NCBI GenBank assembly: GCA_037501455.1
Contig: CM074862.1
Coordinates: forward strand, 65,937,501 to 66,001,500
Length of the DNA stretch: 64,000 nucleotides
Source of the DNA: Lantana camara
Taxonomy: Eukaryota > Streptophyta > Magnoliopsida > Lamiales > Verbenaceae
Reading direction: 5' to 3'
In this document: in pieces, positions 1-10,015 of the stretch
Layout: each line of letters starts with the position of its first letter
Numbering within the stretch: the stretch's first letter is position 1
Translations under genes and position numbers: made by a program
Notes under the pieces: model-generated
Database searches by the model: none
What the model saw: the letters and a program-made list of their open reading frames with translations, nothing else
What the model was told of the DNA's origin: nothing

Positions 1-1267
1 CCCAACCTAAACATAATATAAACATACCATAACATAAAAACATAAACTAACTAAAACATAACATAAAAATAAAACAACTAACCTAACAATGGTGGGGGGT
101 GGCCGACGGCCAAGAGGGGGAGAGAGGGAGAAGAAAGGGTGTTGTTAACACAACTTTGAGCAAGGAATGAAATGCCTCTTTCCCTCTATTTATAGTTGAA
201 GATAAGCCCCTCACCTTGGAAATAAAATGTAAGGAAGGGTATGAGAGCAAAAGTGGGATAGCTTCTCTTGAAAGCTTCATCATTCATGAAACAAAATTGG
301 GATTGTTGGGGGGTATTTCGGTAATTTCACTACCAAAAAGTGGAGGTAAGTGGCTGGAAGTATAACCATTCCGTCCGGGCAAAAATTATCTTCAAAATAC
401 ATATTCATACGTCGAAATAGGATTTACCGTTTGAAAGATACATTAGTTTAAGTGAATAAAAGTTTTGAGCTCGAAACTCAACTCGAGTGAAAAATGACTT
501 TCTAGAATGATTTTCAAGTCCGGATTGTTTCCAAAATTCAAGAAATAAATCGAGAAGCGTTTTGAGTCCAATATCGACTATAAAACATTTTACCGTTAAA
601 AAGTTGAAAATGTAGAATGAATAGTGAATTCTTACGTACAGACGTACGCATCAAAATTTCAAGCTAGGGTTTGAATCAAGAGTTGTAAAACATCTCAACA
701 ATCTTGAAATAGCTCAAGTAGTGAAAATCCGAAGAGAAAACATTTTCCGAATGAAAACCGTTCGTAGAAGGAATAGTGAACTAGGGTTTTCGTAAACATT
801 TTCAATAAAACCAATGCTCAAAATAGATTTCCAAGTCAAGAATGATTTCAAAAGACTCGTCTCGACCCAAGGGTCGATTTGACTGTAAACTTGGGTAGGA
901 AAGGTATCAGAATCAAAAGCTCATTTTTAGATGAATAGTAACTTTGTTCGGTAAGTTCCAAAAGTACCCTTATGGTTCAAGAAAGACTCTCTAAGCTTGG
1001 GAAACAAGTTCAAATGATTGGGAAACATGTGTGGTGAACCTCTAGGGTTCGAGTAGCAATATAAACAAGGTAGGCTCGGGTTATGAATAGTAAACTGTAT
1101 CAAAGGTCAAGAATTCCCCCTTAAAACATGTCAGATCATATACGAGCACAAAGTTCATGTAAGAATACGATGCATGAAGGTTCAAAAAGTTGGATCACGG
1201 TCTATAAACGCTTTACCAATGCCCTTAACTTACTGTTTTCATCCAGGCCCTATTTTGGGCTGTTACA
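1..1267 (-). mobile_element. Gypsy LTR, family K, inner part (rest outside window)
   Basis: The segment ends on the plus strand in GGGCTGTTACA, so the LTR reads TGTAACAGCCC in the sense direction (minus). Its right half is recognisably homologous to the G-family LTR: 'tctataaacgc' and a GGGCTGTTACA end match the G LTR at 16168-16239. In the sense direction there is a TATA box (plus-strand tttatag near 188-194), a short pyrimidine-rich leader and a GTTAG|GTTAGT donor-like site at about 82. Only one end is visible, so neither TSD nor full length can be given. The 66-aa open frame at 83-283 lies in LTR leader sequence and is not a gene. Confidence 0.72.
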
Positions 1268-2366
1268 AGTCATGTGAAGAAATCAATTACCTTTATTAGA
1301 TGTACAGGATTATTGAATCCTTGAACATGTAATTCATCAATGGGTGTTGTTTTTCCATGTGCAATACTTTCAACTCTAAAGGTATGTAATCCGTACACTA
1401 ACTGCAAGCAACCTGCATATTTATACATACACAAACACATGAATATATAATAAATAAAAGAACAATAAATCATTTATTGTTAAATTAATGCAGCAATGTT
1501 TCATACCTTGTTAAATTTTAATATCAATAACAAGGGCCAGAGGGACATGCTTCACGATTTTTGTTTCTCCCCAAAAAGGTATATAGAACAGCCTAGAGAC
1601 CTAATCACGAAGCGGAAAACATTCAAGATTAGCTCAAGAAACTGAAAATACACAATTTTTGTAAAATCACATTCGAACCCTAAATTCATTTGAGCACGCA
1701 TTTATTGCAAAAGCTAAAAACAGAAATTACAAACCAAATGAGAAATATGCTAAAATGAACCGAAATTTATACTGTAAGAAATCATTACGAAAACAACAAT
1801 AAGAAATCTGCAATCATAGCAAACCAAAAGAGAAAATTAAAAGATAAAACACGAAGCAATAAAATTTCTTTAACCTTCAAACAACTGAGATCGAAGTATA
1901 ACACAGAAAGGCACCGCAACAAAAAGCACCATAAAAGAACCACCACAAGGTCTCCGACCAGCGGTGCGTCTTCCGTTGGCCAGGCAGGAAACAGTCTTGC
2001 CGGCGCGCTGCAACATGGGAGAAAAAGGGAAAAGAAAGAGAAAGGGTTGAAGGGTTTCAGCCAATCGAGGGAGTAAGAAATAGGCAATCAGTCCAATTTT
2101 GAAAATTTGTAATTAAGCCCCTTAAATATTAGAGTTATTCGATAAAATCCCTCAACTTCTAAATAATTCAATTAAAGCCAATAACAACCTATAAAACTAC
2201 GTCATTTTACAAAACTATTTACTATGAACAATAAATTGTAGTAAATGATTGTCTTTTACTAAGATATTTACTACGATCAATAAATCGTAGTAAACAATTG
2301 CCTTTTACTACGTTCAAATAATCGTAGTAAACGAATTTGAAGTAACAAGTCATTTTTGTGGTAGCG
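1268..2366. mobile_element. CACTA-like DNA transposon, right terminal region
   Basis: Read from its right end on the minus strand this starts CGCTACCACAAAAATGAC, close to the CACTACCACAAAAA type of plant CACTA (En/Spm) terminus with one change in the CACTA core. It is followed by subterminal inverted repeats of TTTACTACG/CGTAGTAAA (2205-2335). Homology to the right-hand F LTR (48254 onward) begins exactly at 2367, as expected if this element inserted into the F LTR. LTR K is inserted on its left. The GC-richer stretch 1900-2040 could be transposon exon or UTR, but I recognise no transposase. The other end and the 3-bp TSD lie outside the window. Confidence 0.5.
2205..2335. repeat. Subterminal inverted repeats TTTACTACG / CGTAGTAAA
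   Basis: Several copies of TTTACTACGAT or its complement lie in alternating orientation, for example the near-palindrome at 2268-2296. Clustered short subterminal repeats next to the terminus are typical of CACTA elements, where transposase binds them. Confidence 0.55.
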
Positions 2367-4063
2367 TCCAAAAATGGTCGCGGCCGAGACCAAAAACCAG
2401 TTCTTTTCAGTCGGGGTGCGACCTCAACACAGTAGGCGCCAGAACGGCAAAACAACCCCTGTTTCGTCTTCTTCAAAGCTTCAACACAGCAGCAGCCAAC
2501 CAAGCCACAAAGGAGCAACAAAATAGAGTAAAATGAAGCCTAAAAGATCAGCTAAAATGTAGCACCGCTACACGTGGAGATGCCACACCCCCGCACTATA
2601 GGCCAATCCACCCAAGAAATGGATAGTCCGTACATGAATCAACCTGCAGCGAACGGGTGACAGTAAAATAAAACGACAACCTAGGCGGGACTAACTCATA
2701 CATGCAATAGAAATAAAGTGGAAGCATGACCTGTTCAATAACAAATACCACTATTATCATGCTATAAAATTTATCATTTGTCAAGTAACTCGTATACTAG
2801 TTCACATATCAATACATTATCATCTCCAACTATAAAACAATAACATTAACCATAACTTCGTATGCTACAATAAATAACCAAATACACAGACCGTGCTTGA
2901 CTCGACTACATGAACTGGACTCGACTCGACTCCCGCCTAGCGTGCACCTACAATAACCTGAAAGGTGGAGGCGTCAGTCTGTGAAGACCGAGTGAGGGGT
3001 TTAAATAAATATTTACGCAGTTAACATGCAAGCTATATTCTCGGGTAAAGTTTTAGAAAATATAAATGTATAAGTTCAATAAAGAGATATCTTCACCCAA
3101 AAATACAACTGTCAGTATTAAATACGTGATCATTTATGCATTCAATACATGGCCCCGGCGAGTGAGGGCAGTCTCCAACCTTACTCCAAAGGTAAATGAA
3201 TCATGCTTGCTTAATTAATCAATAGGTGATCATGCAATTCAATTATCGTGAAATCGTGTAATAGTCTAATCAAGTATCATGATCAAGGAATGAAAATCAT
3301 GCAATAACCCGAGGACAATCCGTGGTGCCGGACCCGTCCCCAGTCTCCTTCTCCCTCCAATGATGGGAAGGTAGCTAGCCTTCACCATCCACGACTCGTT
3401 GAGCAGAGGGTACATGAATCCCTAAGCCCGGAACTCCTTCCTCCACTAATCTCCTAGCGGATTCAGGGGTCATCCCAATGTGGTGAGGATAGCGCCAGAG
3501 TTACCCGTCAGCCCTTGCTTTCCCGGTTGGCTCAAGCCACTACCCTCGGGCCCAACTTGAACAATCCTGCTTACTCGCCTAAAACACGCACGATACATGG
3601 CTTGCTTGCTTTTCATGAACATGACTTGCTTGTAATAAACATAACTTGTTAGAAATCATGAGTATTTCATGGAAAATTATAGATATAAATACCGTTTGAA
3701 CGAAAGCTCACGTAAGGGTTGTATAGGTAATGTATAACTAGAAATTAAACCTCACCTGACAGGCGACAAGACGACTCATGGATGCGTGAACGTGCTCATG
3801 ATCAACAATCTTCGCCCTGGAGAAGAACTGGACAAGAAAACGGAAAATTATGCACTTGTGAGACAATGGCTCAATAATGGTACCAAATAGGACGCACGGC
3901 ATTACCAAATAATGAGATGACATGCGTTCACGAATGTAGCATGATATATTCATATTATTGTATGTAATTGATCATATAATCACAAATTGGGATCCATAAA
4001 ACCATTGGATTAAAATGTGAAATTTGGAATTTTATGCAGAATGTTTTGTTCTGCCAGAGAGAT

Positions 4064-4261
4064 GGGAACGGCCGTTTCGGGTTATAGTGTAAAATGGGAA
4101 GGGTCGTTCATAGTTTCCCGATACTGTGCCCCGAAGATGGGAACGACCGTTCCGGCTGTAAGCCAAAACAGGAAGGGTCGTTCCCATCCTCGCCGCCATG
4201 CACACAAAATAAGGGAACGGTCGTTCCCCAAATAGAAAGGGAACGGGAAGGGCCGTTCCCG
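4064..4261. repeat. Palindrome array GGGAACGRYCGTTCCC in LTR E1
   Basis: Six units start at about 4064, 4096, 4139, 4170, 4213 and 4239/4245; the best follow GGGAACGGTCGTTCCC. Spacings alternate 32, 43, 31, 43 and about 30 bp, so the units are paired and the pairs repeat every 74-75 bp. The array is GC-rich in an AT-rich LTR. It creates overlapping spurious frames on both strands (4017-4338), which I do not call as genes. Confidence 0.9.
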
Positions 4262-6041
4262 TTACGCAGAAAGAACAGAAACAGAGCATGAAGAACAGGG
4301 GAGGTACGAACACAATCAAATCTCCATAAACACTTCATAACTCAATCTCAAATGCAAGGATTCACGAAGGGAACTTATGTTCATGCTCAAAGTGTAATAA
4401 AAACCAATATAAACACTTGCTTCATGCTTTAATTCCAAGAATCATCAAATTTTATTCATATAAGAACTCATCATATATCTTCCTAAATCTCAAGAATTCA
4501 AGCACCAATTCATGTTTAAAGCATAGAATCAAGCTTCCAACATAGACTAATCAAGTTAGCAAGCTTAAACACTAACCCTAGCTTCAAGAATTATTATCAA
4601 GAAATCACATATGGGACCATATTTACCTTGAAGTGAAAATAATTGGAAGAAGATGATGGAAATAGATGATTGAGCTCCAAAACATGTAATTTCTTGGAAA
4701 AATTGGCTTGAAATGATGAAATCTCTCTCTCTATTATTGGAGGTTTTGGTTCGGTGAAGCAAGGAAGCAAATATGGATGTTTGGCATGAAATGAAAAATG
4801 ATGATTGTGGAAGAGATGTATAACGATATATCTCTTGGGGAGATATGAAAATTGCAATACAATCCTCCAAGTTTATAAGTTATGCAATCAAGTGTTAGGA
4901 ATAGTGCCCTAGAAAGCCGATTGTATATCCGCTTTGTGTTTTTCCTTATTGTAATCACAGACAATCTTTGAATTAAATAATGAATTGAGGCAACACTTCT
5001 TTATATGCTCTTGTTTGGTATGCGTTTACTTTATCTGTGCATGTATGAGAACTCCCCTAATCCTGATGACTTCAGGACTCTACCATTTAGGTGAAATGGT
5101 TCATGAAACGAGCCCTATATCACATAAGTCATGATTAGTAAAATACTCCAAGCCGATGAGTCCTACAGACAGTGGGAGTGTCAACCTGACTCCTCTAAGG
5201 CTTGCTTGTGGGATCACGCCCTTAAGAAGGACCACCTTGTTTCATGGAGGTGCAAAGTGTATAGTTGATACGTGTGTGATACATGAGGGTGCTTACTTCA
5301 ATAAGTAAGTTCACTGAGGTGCCCCGTGTGAGAACATTCCTAAATGGGAAAGGAAGTTTCTATTTCAGGAAATGGAAACTTCCAGATTAGGAAATATCTC
5401 ACAAGTCATTGATGTGATTAATTGATCCTTAAGACTTGAGGTTCCTTGTCACTTTATGAGTTAACTCTGTAGTCTTAGGTATAAGCTTTAAAGGGTGTCG
5501 CCTCAGACAACTGATTCAAAGCTTATGCTGGGGCTACACAAGTGATTCATGAAAGTGAATGAGAATCAAGAAAGGACCTACACTTGCATTTGCAAGGTGA
5601 TCTCTTATTGTGTAAGTCATTCATATGCCATATGGAGTCCTTGGCCAAAGCAGTAGATCAAGACATCAAGAAAAGGGTTTCTTGGATTGAGATCAAATGG
5701 ATATGAAATGCACTTAGCTTTAAGACCGGATTATTAGTGTTCTGATTATTCCCTTACCCTAGATCTTGGTTGAGAGATAGTAAGTAGGAGGATTGTATCT
5801 CACATGAATCAATGACTTCAAGGTTCTGTCGAATCCGAACATTCCAATTCAGCTAGGTGTTAAACACCTGTTGCTAGACTATGGTCATTTAATCTGTGGA
5901 CTGATTAATTAATTAGTGAATTAATTAATTAGGGTCACTGCTAATTGAATTGAGAACCTAGAGGGTCACACACAACAAAGTGGTTACATGAGTTGAGGCT
6001 TGAAAATGATTAAACGAGTTAATCGGGCCAAGAGGGTTCGA

Positions 6042-6098
6042 CACGTGTGAAACCACACGTGTGGGTCACGTGAGTGACACGTGTCCTTGTGACACGTG
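6042..6098. promoter_or_regulatory. Cluster of five CACGTG G-boxes in copia C U3
   Basis: CACGTG occurs at 6042, 6056, 6067, 6078 and 6093, mostly in the extended form ACACGTGT, plus a degenerate CACATG at 6104. CACGTG is the established core bound by plant bZIP (ABRE/GBF) and bHLH (PIF) factors. The cluster lies about 370-420 bp upstream of the TATA box. Recognisable versions occur in the other three C LTRs (about 22918-22970, 37663-37727 and 40214-40280). Confidence 0.8.
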
Positions 6099-6120
6099 TC
6101 CCACACATGTAAATATATAT

Positions 6121-6155
<35 letters not shown>

Positions 6156-6462
6156 TAATTAAATGTGTTAATTATTTAATAGACTTTGGTTTAATTTTGA
6201 ATTAAAAAGAAAGTCTAATTTTGGAGAAAATAATCTAGTTAATTAATTATGAATTAATTAATTAGATAAAATAAGTTATTTATTTTAAATAAATAAAGTA
6301 TAAAATTATCCAAAAATAGTTTGGATATTTTTCGCTCTCTTGAAAGTTGATTTGAATTTGAATTCAAAGTCAAAGTCAAAATTATTTGATGATCAAGTAA
6401 TAGGAGAGAGAGGGACCAAAACCCTAGTCCATAAGGACTAGGAATTTCGGCCACTCCCCTCT

Positions 6463-6470
6463 TATAAATA
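6463..6470 (+). promoter_or_regulatory. TATA box of copia C LTR
   Basis: TATAAATA followed by a near-perfect palindrome GGGGAGCTCGAGCTCCCC (6471-6488). The same TATA and hairpin-like block is present in the 3' LTR at 38083 onward. Transcription would start about 30 bp downstream, placing the palindrome at or just before the start. Confidence 0.7.
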
Positions 6471-6858
6471 GGGGAGCTCGAGCTCCCCTCAGAGCTAATT
6501 GGCAATTCTTTTGGTTCATGTGTTTAACACCATCCTTTCTCCAAGATAAACGAAACCCTAGGTTAAGCCTAAACACTAACTAGAGAACTAGCATCCTTAC
6601 TAGTTAGATTGTGATCAAGTTGGTGGACTATCTCTAGAGAGCTTCAAGTTAGAAGTTTAAAGATTCGACCTTTACCAAGGAGAGGGGATCAAGCCGCGAG
6701 AAGAGCGTTCTTGGGTAGCTTGAAACGCTTCAAGAAAGAATAAAAGAAAAGTAAGTTTCTTAACTCTACGAATTTGGATACACGATTGCGAGTCCAAGGT
6801 CCTTTTGTTGAAAAATTTTTAAATTTTCGCTGCTTTCTGATTCGTGTTTTCGAACAAG

Positions 6859-6871
6859 TGGTATAAGAGCC
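6859..6871 (+). other. Primer-binding site of copia C
   Basis: TGGTATAAGAGCC, two bases after the LTR end, is one base away from TGGTATCAGAGCC, the usual plant copia PBS complementary to the 3' end of initiator tRNA-Met. The C-to-A change has probably accumulated since insertion. Confidence 0.85.
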
Positions 6872-7144
6872 ACCTCGTTAATCGTGTTTCTGATTCGTCT
6901 CAATTATACTGAATTTGGTAGAAATTCTTAGGCTTCATGCGATTGAGTATTTGTAATTGTTTTAGAAAGCCTGAATTACGAAACTGTATTTTTTCCTGAA
7001 AGTTTCTGAAATTTAGTTTTTACAAAATTTAATTTTTGAAAACAATTTTAGATTTGAAACTGTATAAACTGTTTTTGGATTTCTTGGATTGGTTTTGCTT
7101 TTGAACGAAAACAAGAAACGAAAAGCCTGGATTACGAACATGCG

Positions 7145-7335
7145 AAACCCCGCGCGCGCGGGCTTCGCGCCGCCGCCCGCCTGTCCTAGGCGCGTAGAGG
7201 GCAACCGTGCGGGAGGCCTTCCGGGCGCGCCCCATCGTTGCCAGCCCTGGCCGGGATAGACCGGCCAGCCGCTCGAGAAGGCTAAGCGCATCGGCGCGCG
7301 CGTGATGTGCGCGGCTCTTTCGTGTGCGGGCCCCA
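7145..7335. other. GC/CpG-rich island in copia leader
   Basis: About 190 bp dense in GCGC and CGCC, bordered on both sides by AT-rich DNA. It contains a short hairpin of CTGGCCGG and CCGGCCAG near 7246-7268. Its origin is unclear: it may be a captured host fragment or a structured leader element. It has no counterpart elsewhere in the window. Confidence 0.6.
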
Positions 7336-8480
7336 TTTTCGTAATCCGTTTTCGTATTTCGTGCAATCCAGTCCCAATTTTTTTATTTTAATTTTAAATT
7401 TTTATTTTTGAATATTTATTTTAATTTTTGAATAAAACTTAAAATTGGGATTTTTGAGAAATAGAAACGGTTTATATTTTGGGAAAATACATCTTTGATA
7501 AAATTATTAATTTTCAGAAATTAATTGGAATTTTATTTGTTTTGTTAATTTGGGATTTATTGAAAATTTTTATAAATAAGACTCGCATCAAGTCGTGTTT
7601 TAAGTCATTAGAACTTGAAACGGGAATTTTAATTTATTGGTTAAATTTAAATTCTCGCAAAAGCATGTTAGGTCATCATGGGTTTAGACTTATGTATGGT
7701 TTTAATTTATGCACATGGATGGTTTAAATTGGTGTTGGAGCCCTATAGTTGCATTTTTCAATTGAGGTTGGAGCCTCACTTATGTGCGTACTGTTATGTG
7801 ATTTATTATGTGGCTTTCCATATTACTGTTTTTGAGGCCGGGGTATGCCCCGTGTAATTGTCTAAGGCCAATATGAAGATTGAGCCTTATTACTTTATGT
7901 CTTTTTCTTTTTATTGTAATTTGAGAGTAGAGATAGGTGGTGAGGTTTTATTTTCATTTTGGAGACAATGCACCCATGGAGTAAGATGGGCCACATTCAA
8001 GTAACAAGGAGGCCATAAGTGAAGACCCCTCAAAATGTTAGGGAGGGGAATCTCAAATGTAAAATGTAATAGAGATAGGGCTCATATTTTGTTACCATTT
8101 TCCCCTATGTGATTTAAACTGTTTATGTGGCATGTATGTTAGAACTTGTGATTGTGGAGTGGCTCCCACATATCACGCATAAGATAGGTAGAACCCATGA
8201 TCATTACATGTTAGTATCATGCTAGGACATGTTATCTGTTTATGTGCTTGTTTGAAATGCATTTAAGTGTACTTGCATTAATCAAGACTAATAAAATTGG
8301 ATAACATATATGTTGGTGAGGTCGAACCGGACAACTCTCCGGTTGATTCGAAAATTCCCATTAAATATTAAGCTAATTTCGAACAAATAGGTATTTAATT
8401 CGAGATGCAAATTTTGAATTAAATTCCTAGCATTCCATCAATAGGTTTTAAGTTTAGTAAGTGAAGCTAGTTATTGTCCA

Positions 8481-8795
8481 CGAGTCGTGGGATAGCTTGT
8501 GGAGCTTATTAGTTCTTAGTTACCTAATTGTTCATTTTAAATGATCAATATTTCATGATCAATTTTAGCAAGGGCGATGTCCGCGAGTCGTGGGTCATTC
8601 GAACTAAGTTTTGATCGTGATCTTATGATTGATGGGTCTAGCTTAACGCCTAAGTAAATATGGATGTCGTACGAGTCGTGGGTCCATATTGAAAGATAGG
8701 TGATGCAAAAACCAATTACTAAGAGTTCTAAAGGTGTTAGAACTGGTAAGGTGTACCTACCTTGGGTTCTTACTTAGAATGTGCGCGAGTCGTGG
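8481..8795 (+). repeat. Four-fold repeated motif CGAGTCGTGG in copia leader
   Basis: The ten bases occur at 8481-8490, 8584-8593, 8672-8681 and 8786-8795, spaced 103, 88 and 114 bp. The core ACGAGTCGT is an odd palindrome around G, and the third copy sits in a longer hairpin (ATATGGA before, TCCATAT after). The intervening sequence is not repeated, so this is not a simple tandem array. Confidence 0.75.
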
Positions 8796-9002
8796 GTTCG
8801 AGGTAAAATGCCTAGGATCTTAGTACCCATTAGGAAACGTGTTCCTCTTAGATCTTTGGGAATTCTAGATCTTTGAAAAACAGTGGGAGCTACATTAGAT
8901 TAAAGACGTTATCTTTTGTATATTGTTATAATTCAGCATGCTCACTAGTTCTCTGTTTTACCATTTAGGTCGTAGATTCTGTGATTCTCTACGTGTTTTG
9001 AA

Positions 9003-9972
9003 ATGGCAACAAAAAACCCTCTTGTATCGATCCTCGAGTCAAACAAGTTGACTGGTCCCAACTATTCTGATTGGCTGAGGAATCTAAAAATTATTTTAGA
9101 TTCTGAGAAGAGAACTTATGTTATCTTCGAAGGGGAGCCTAGTCCCGAAGGGGAGGCTCCCACTCGGGCCGAGCGGGACGCGATTTAGAAGTGGAAGGAT
9201 GATAATCTCTAAGCCCGTTGCCTTATGTTGGCTAACATGTCTCCGGACTAGGGATGTAAACGAATCGAATCGAGCCGAGCCGAACCCTAGTGGTTTTTTT
9301 TGGGTTCGAGTTCGAGTTCGAATATTTTTTCACGAACCCGAACTCGAGCCTGACGAATCTACAAATTTTGAGTTCGAGTTCGGTTCGAATGAGAGTTCGG
9401 TTCGAGTTCGAATAAAGGATTCGAATTTAGATCTAGATATTTTTGAAAAAAAAGGAAGAAACTGAAGGTTTAGATCTGAGAAGATGAGTGGGGATCGATG
9501 GCATGAGGTGTAGATCTGAGAAAATGAGTGAGGCGGCGACGGCATGAGGTGTAGATCTGAGAAGATGAGTGGGGCAGCTAAGGCGTGAGACGGTGGTGCG
9601 ACAAGCAGATGAGCGAGTGGTGGGGTACTGATGGTGGTGTAGATCTGAGAAGAGATGGTGATGGGGATAGAGTAGTGGTGGCGCGACGACAACTCGACTG
9701 ACAGTGAGAGGCGGCGAAAACGGTGATGTGGTGGCGGAGAGGGAAGCTTTAGTTTCTTGGTTTGGCAACAGAGTGTAGCGCGGCGGTGTCTTCGCGGCGG
9801 AATTGTGAAAATAAAATATAGGGTTTGCCGATTGAAATGAAATCATTGGATTTGGGAGACAGTGGATGGCGGAAATGTTTTAGAGCATTAGTTCGGCACA
9901 ACAGTGTAGGTATAAATATAATATGTTAATTATCAATATATATAAAATATTTATATATATTGAATTCTCTAA

Positions 9973-10015
<43 letters not shown>

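Larger units (their letters stand above)
4893..6856 (+). repeat. Copia C 5' LTR
   Basis: 1964 bp, ends TGTTAGG...GAACA. The U3 part holds a G-box cluster (6042-6098), a TA repeat (6124-6150) and a TATA box (6463-6470). It is followed two bases later by the primer-binding site. It is very similar to the 3' LTR and more diverged from the solo LTR at 21760-23713, so the outer pair are true partners. Confidence 0.93.
6872..9002 (+). other. Long untranslated leader of copia C (2.1 kb)
   Basis: No supported coding frame occurs between PBS and gag. The leader holds a sharply GC-rich island (7145-7335) in otherwise AT-rich DNA, and a motif CGAGTCGTGG repeated four times (8481, 8584, 8672, 8786). The open frames at 7013-7366 (minus) and 7479-7727 (plus) have no recognisable domain; the first merely reads the GC island. 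Copy B lacks this leader because the duplication junction lies within gag. Confidence 0.7.

Noticed and set aside
4064..4261. CRISPR-like look: short palindromic repeats with 30-43 bp spacing
   Set aside because: Plant retrotransposon context, repeat identity too low, spacing alternates rather than constant, units are full palindromes, and the same array recurs in another LTR copy (44834-45028).
4017..4338. Overlapping open frames on both strands in LTR E1
   Set aside because: They arise from the GC-rich palindrome array, which lacks stop codons in either direction; no homology and not kept in E2.
7013..7366. 117-codon minus-strand frame over the GC island
   Set aside because: Antisense to the copia leader, composition-driven (Arg/Ala/Gly-rich), no domain.
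9330..9846. Two long minus-strand frames in the hAT element
   Set aside because: Repetitive low-complexity translation of subterminal repeats, no transposase motifs.
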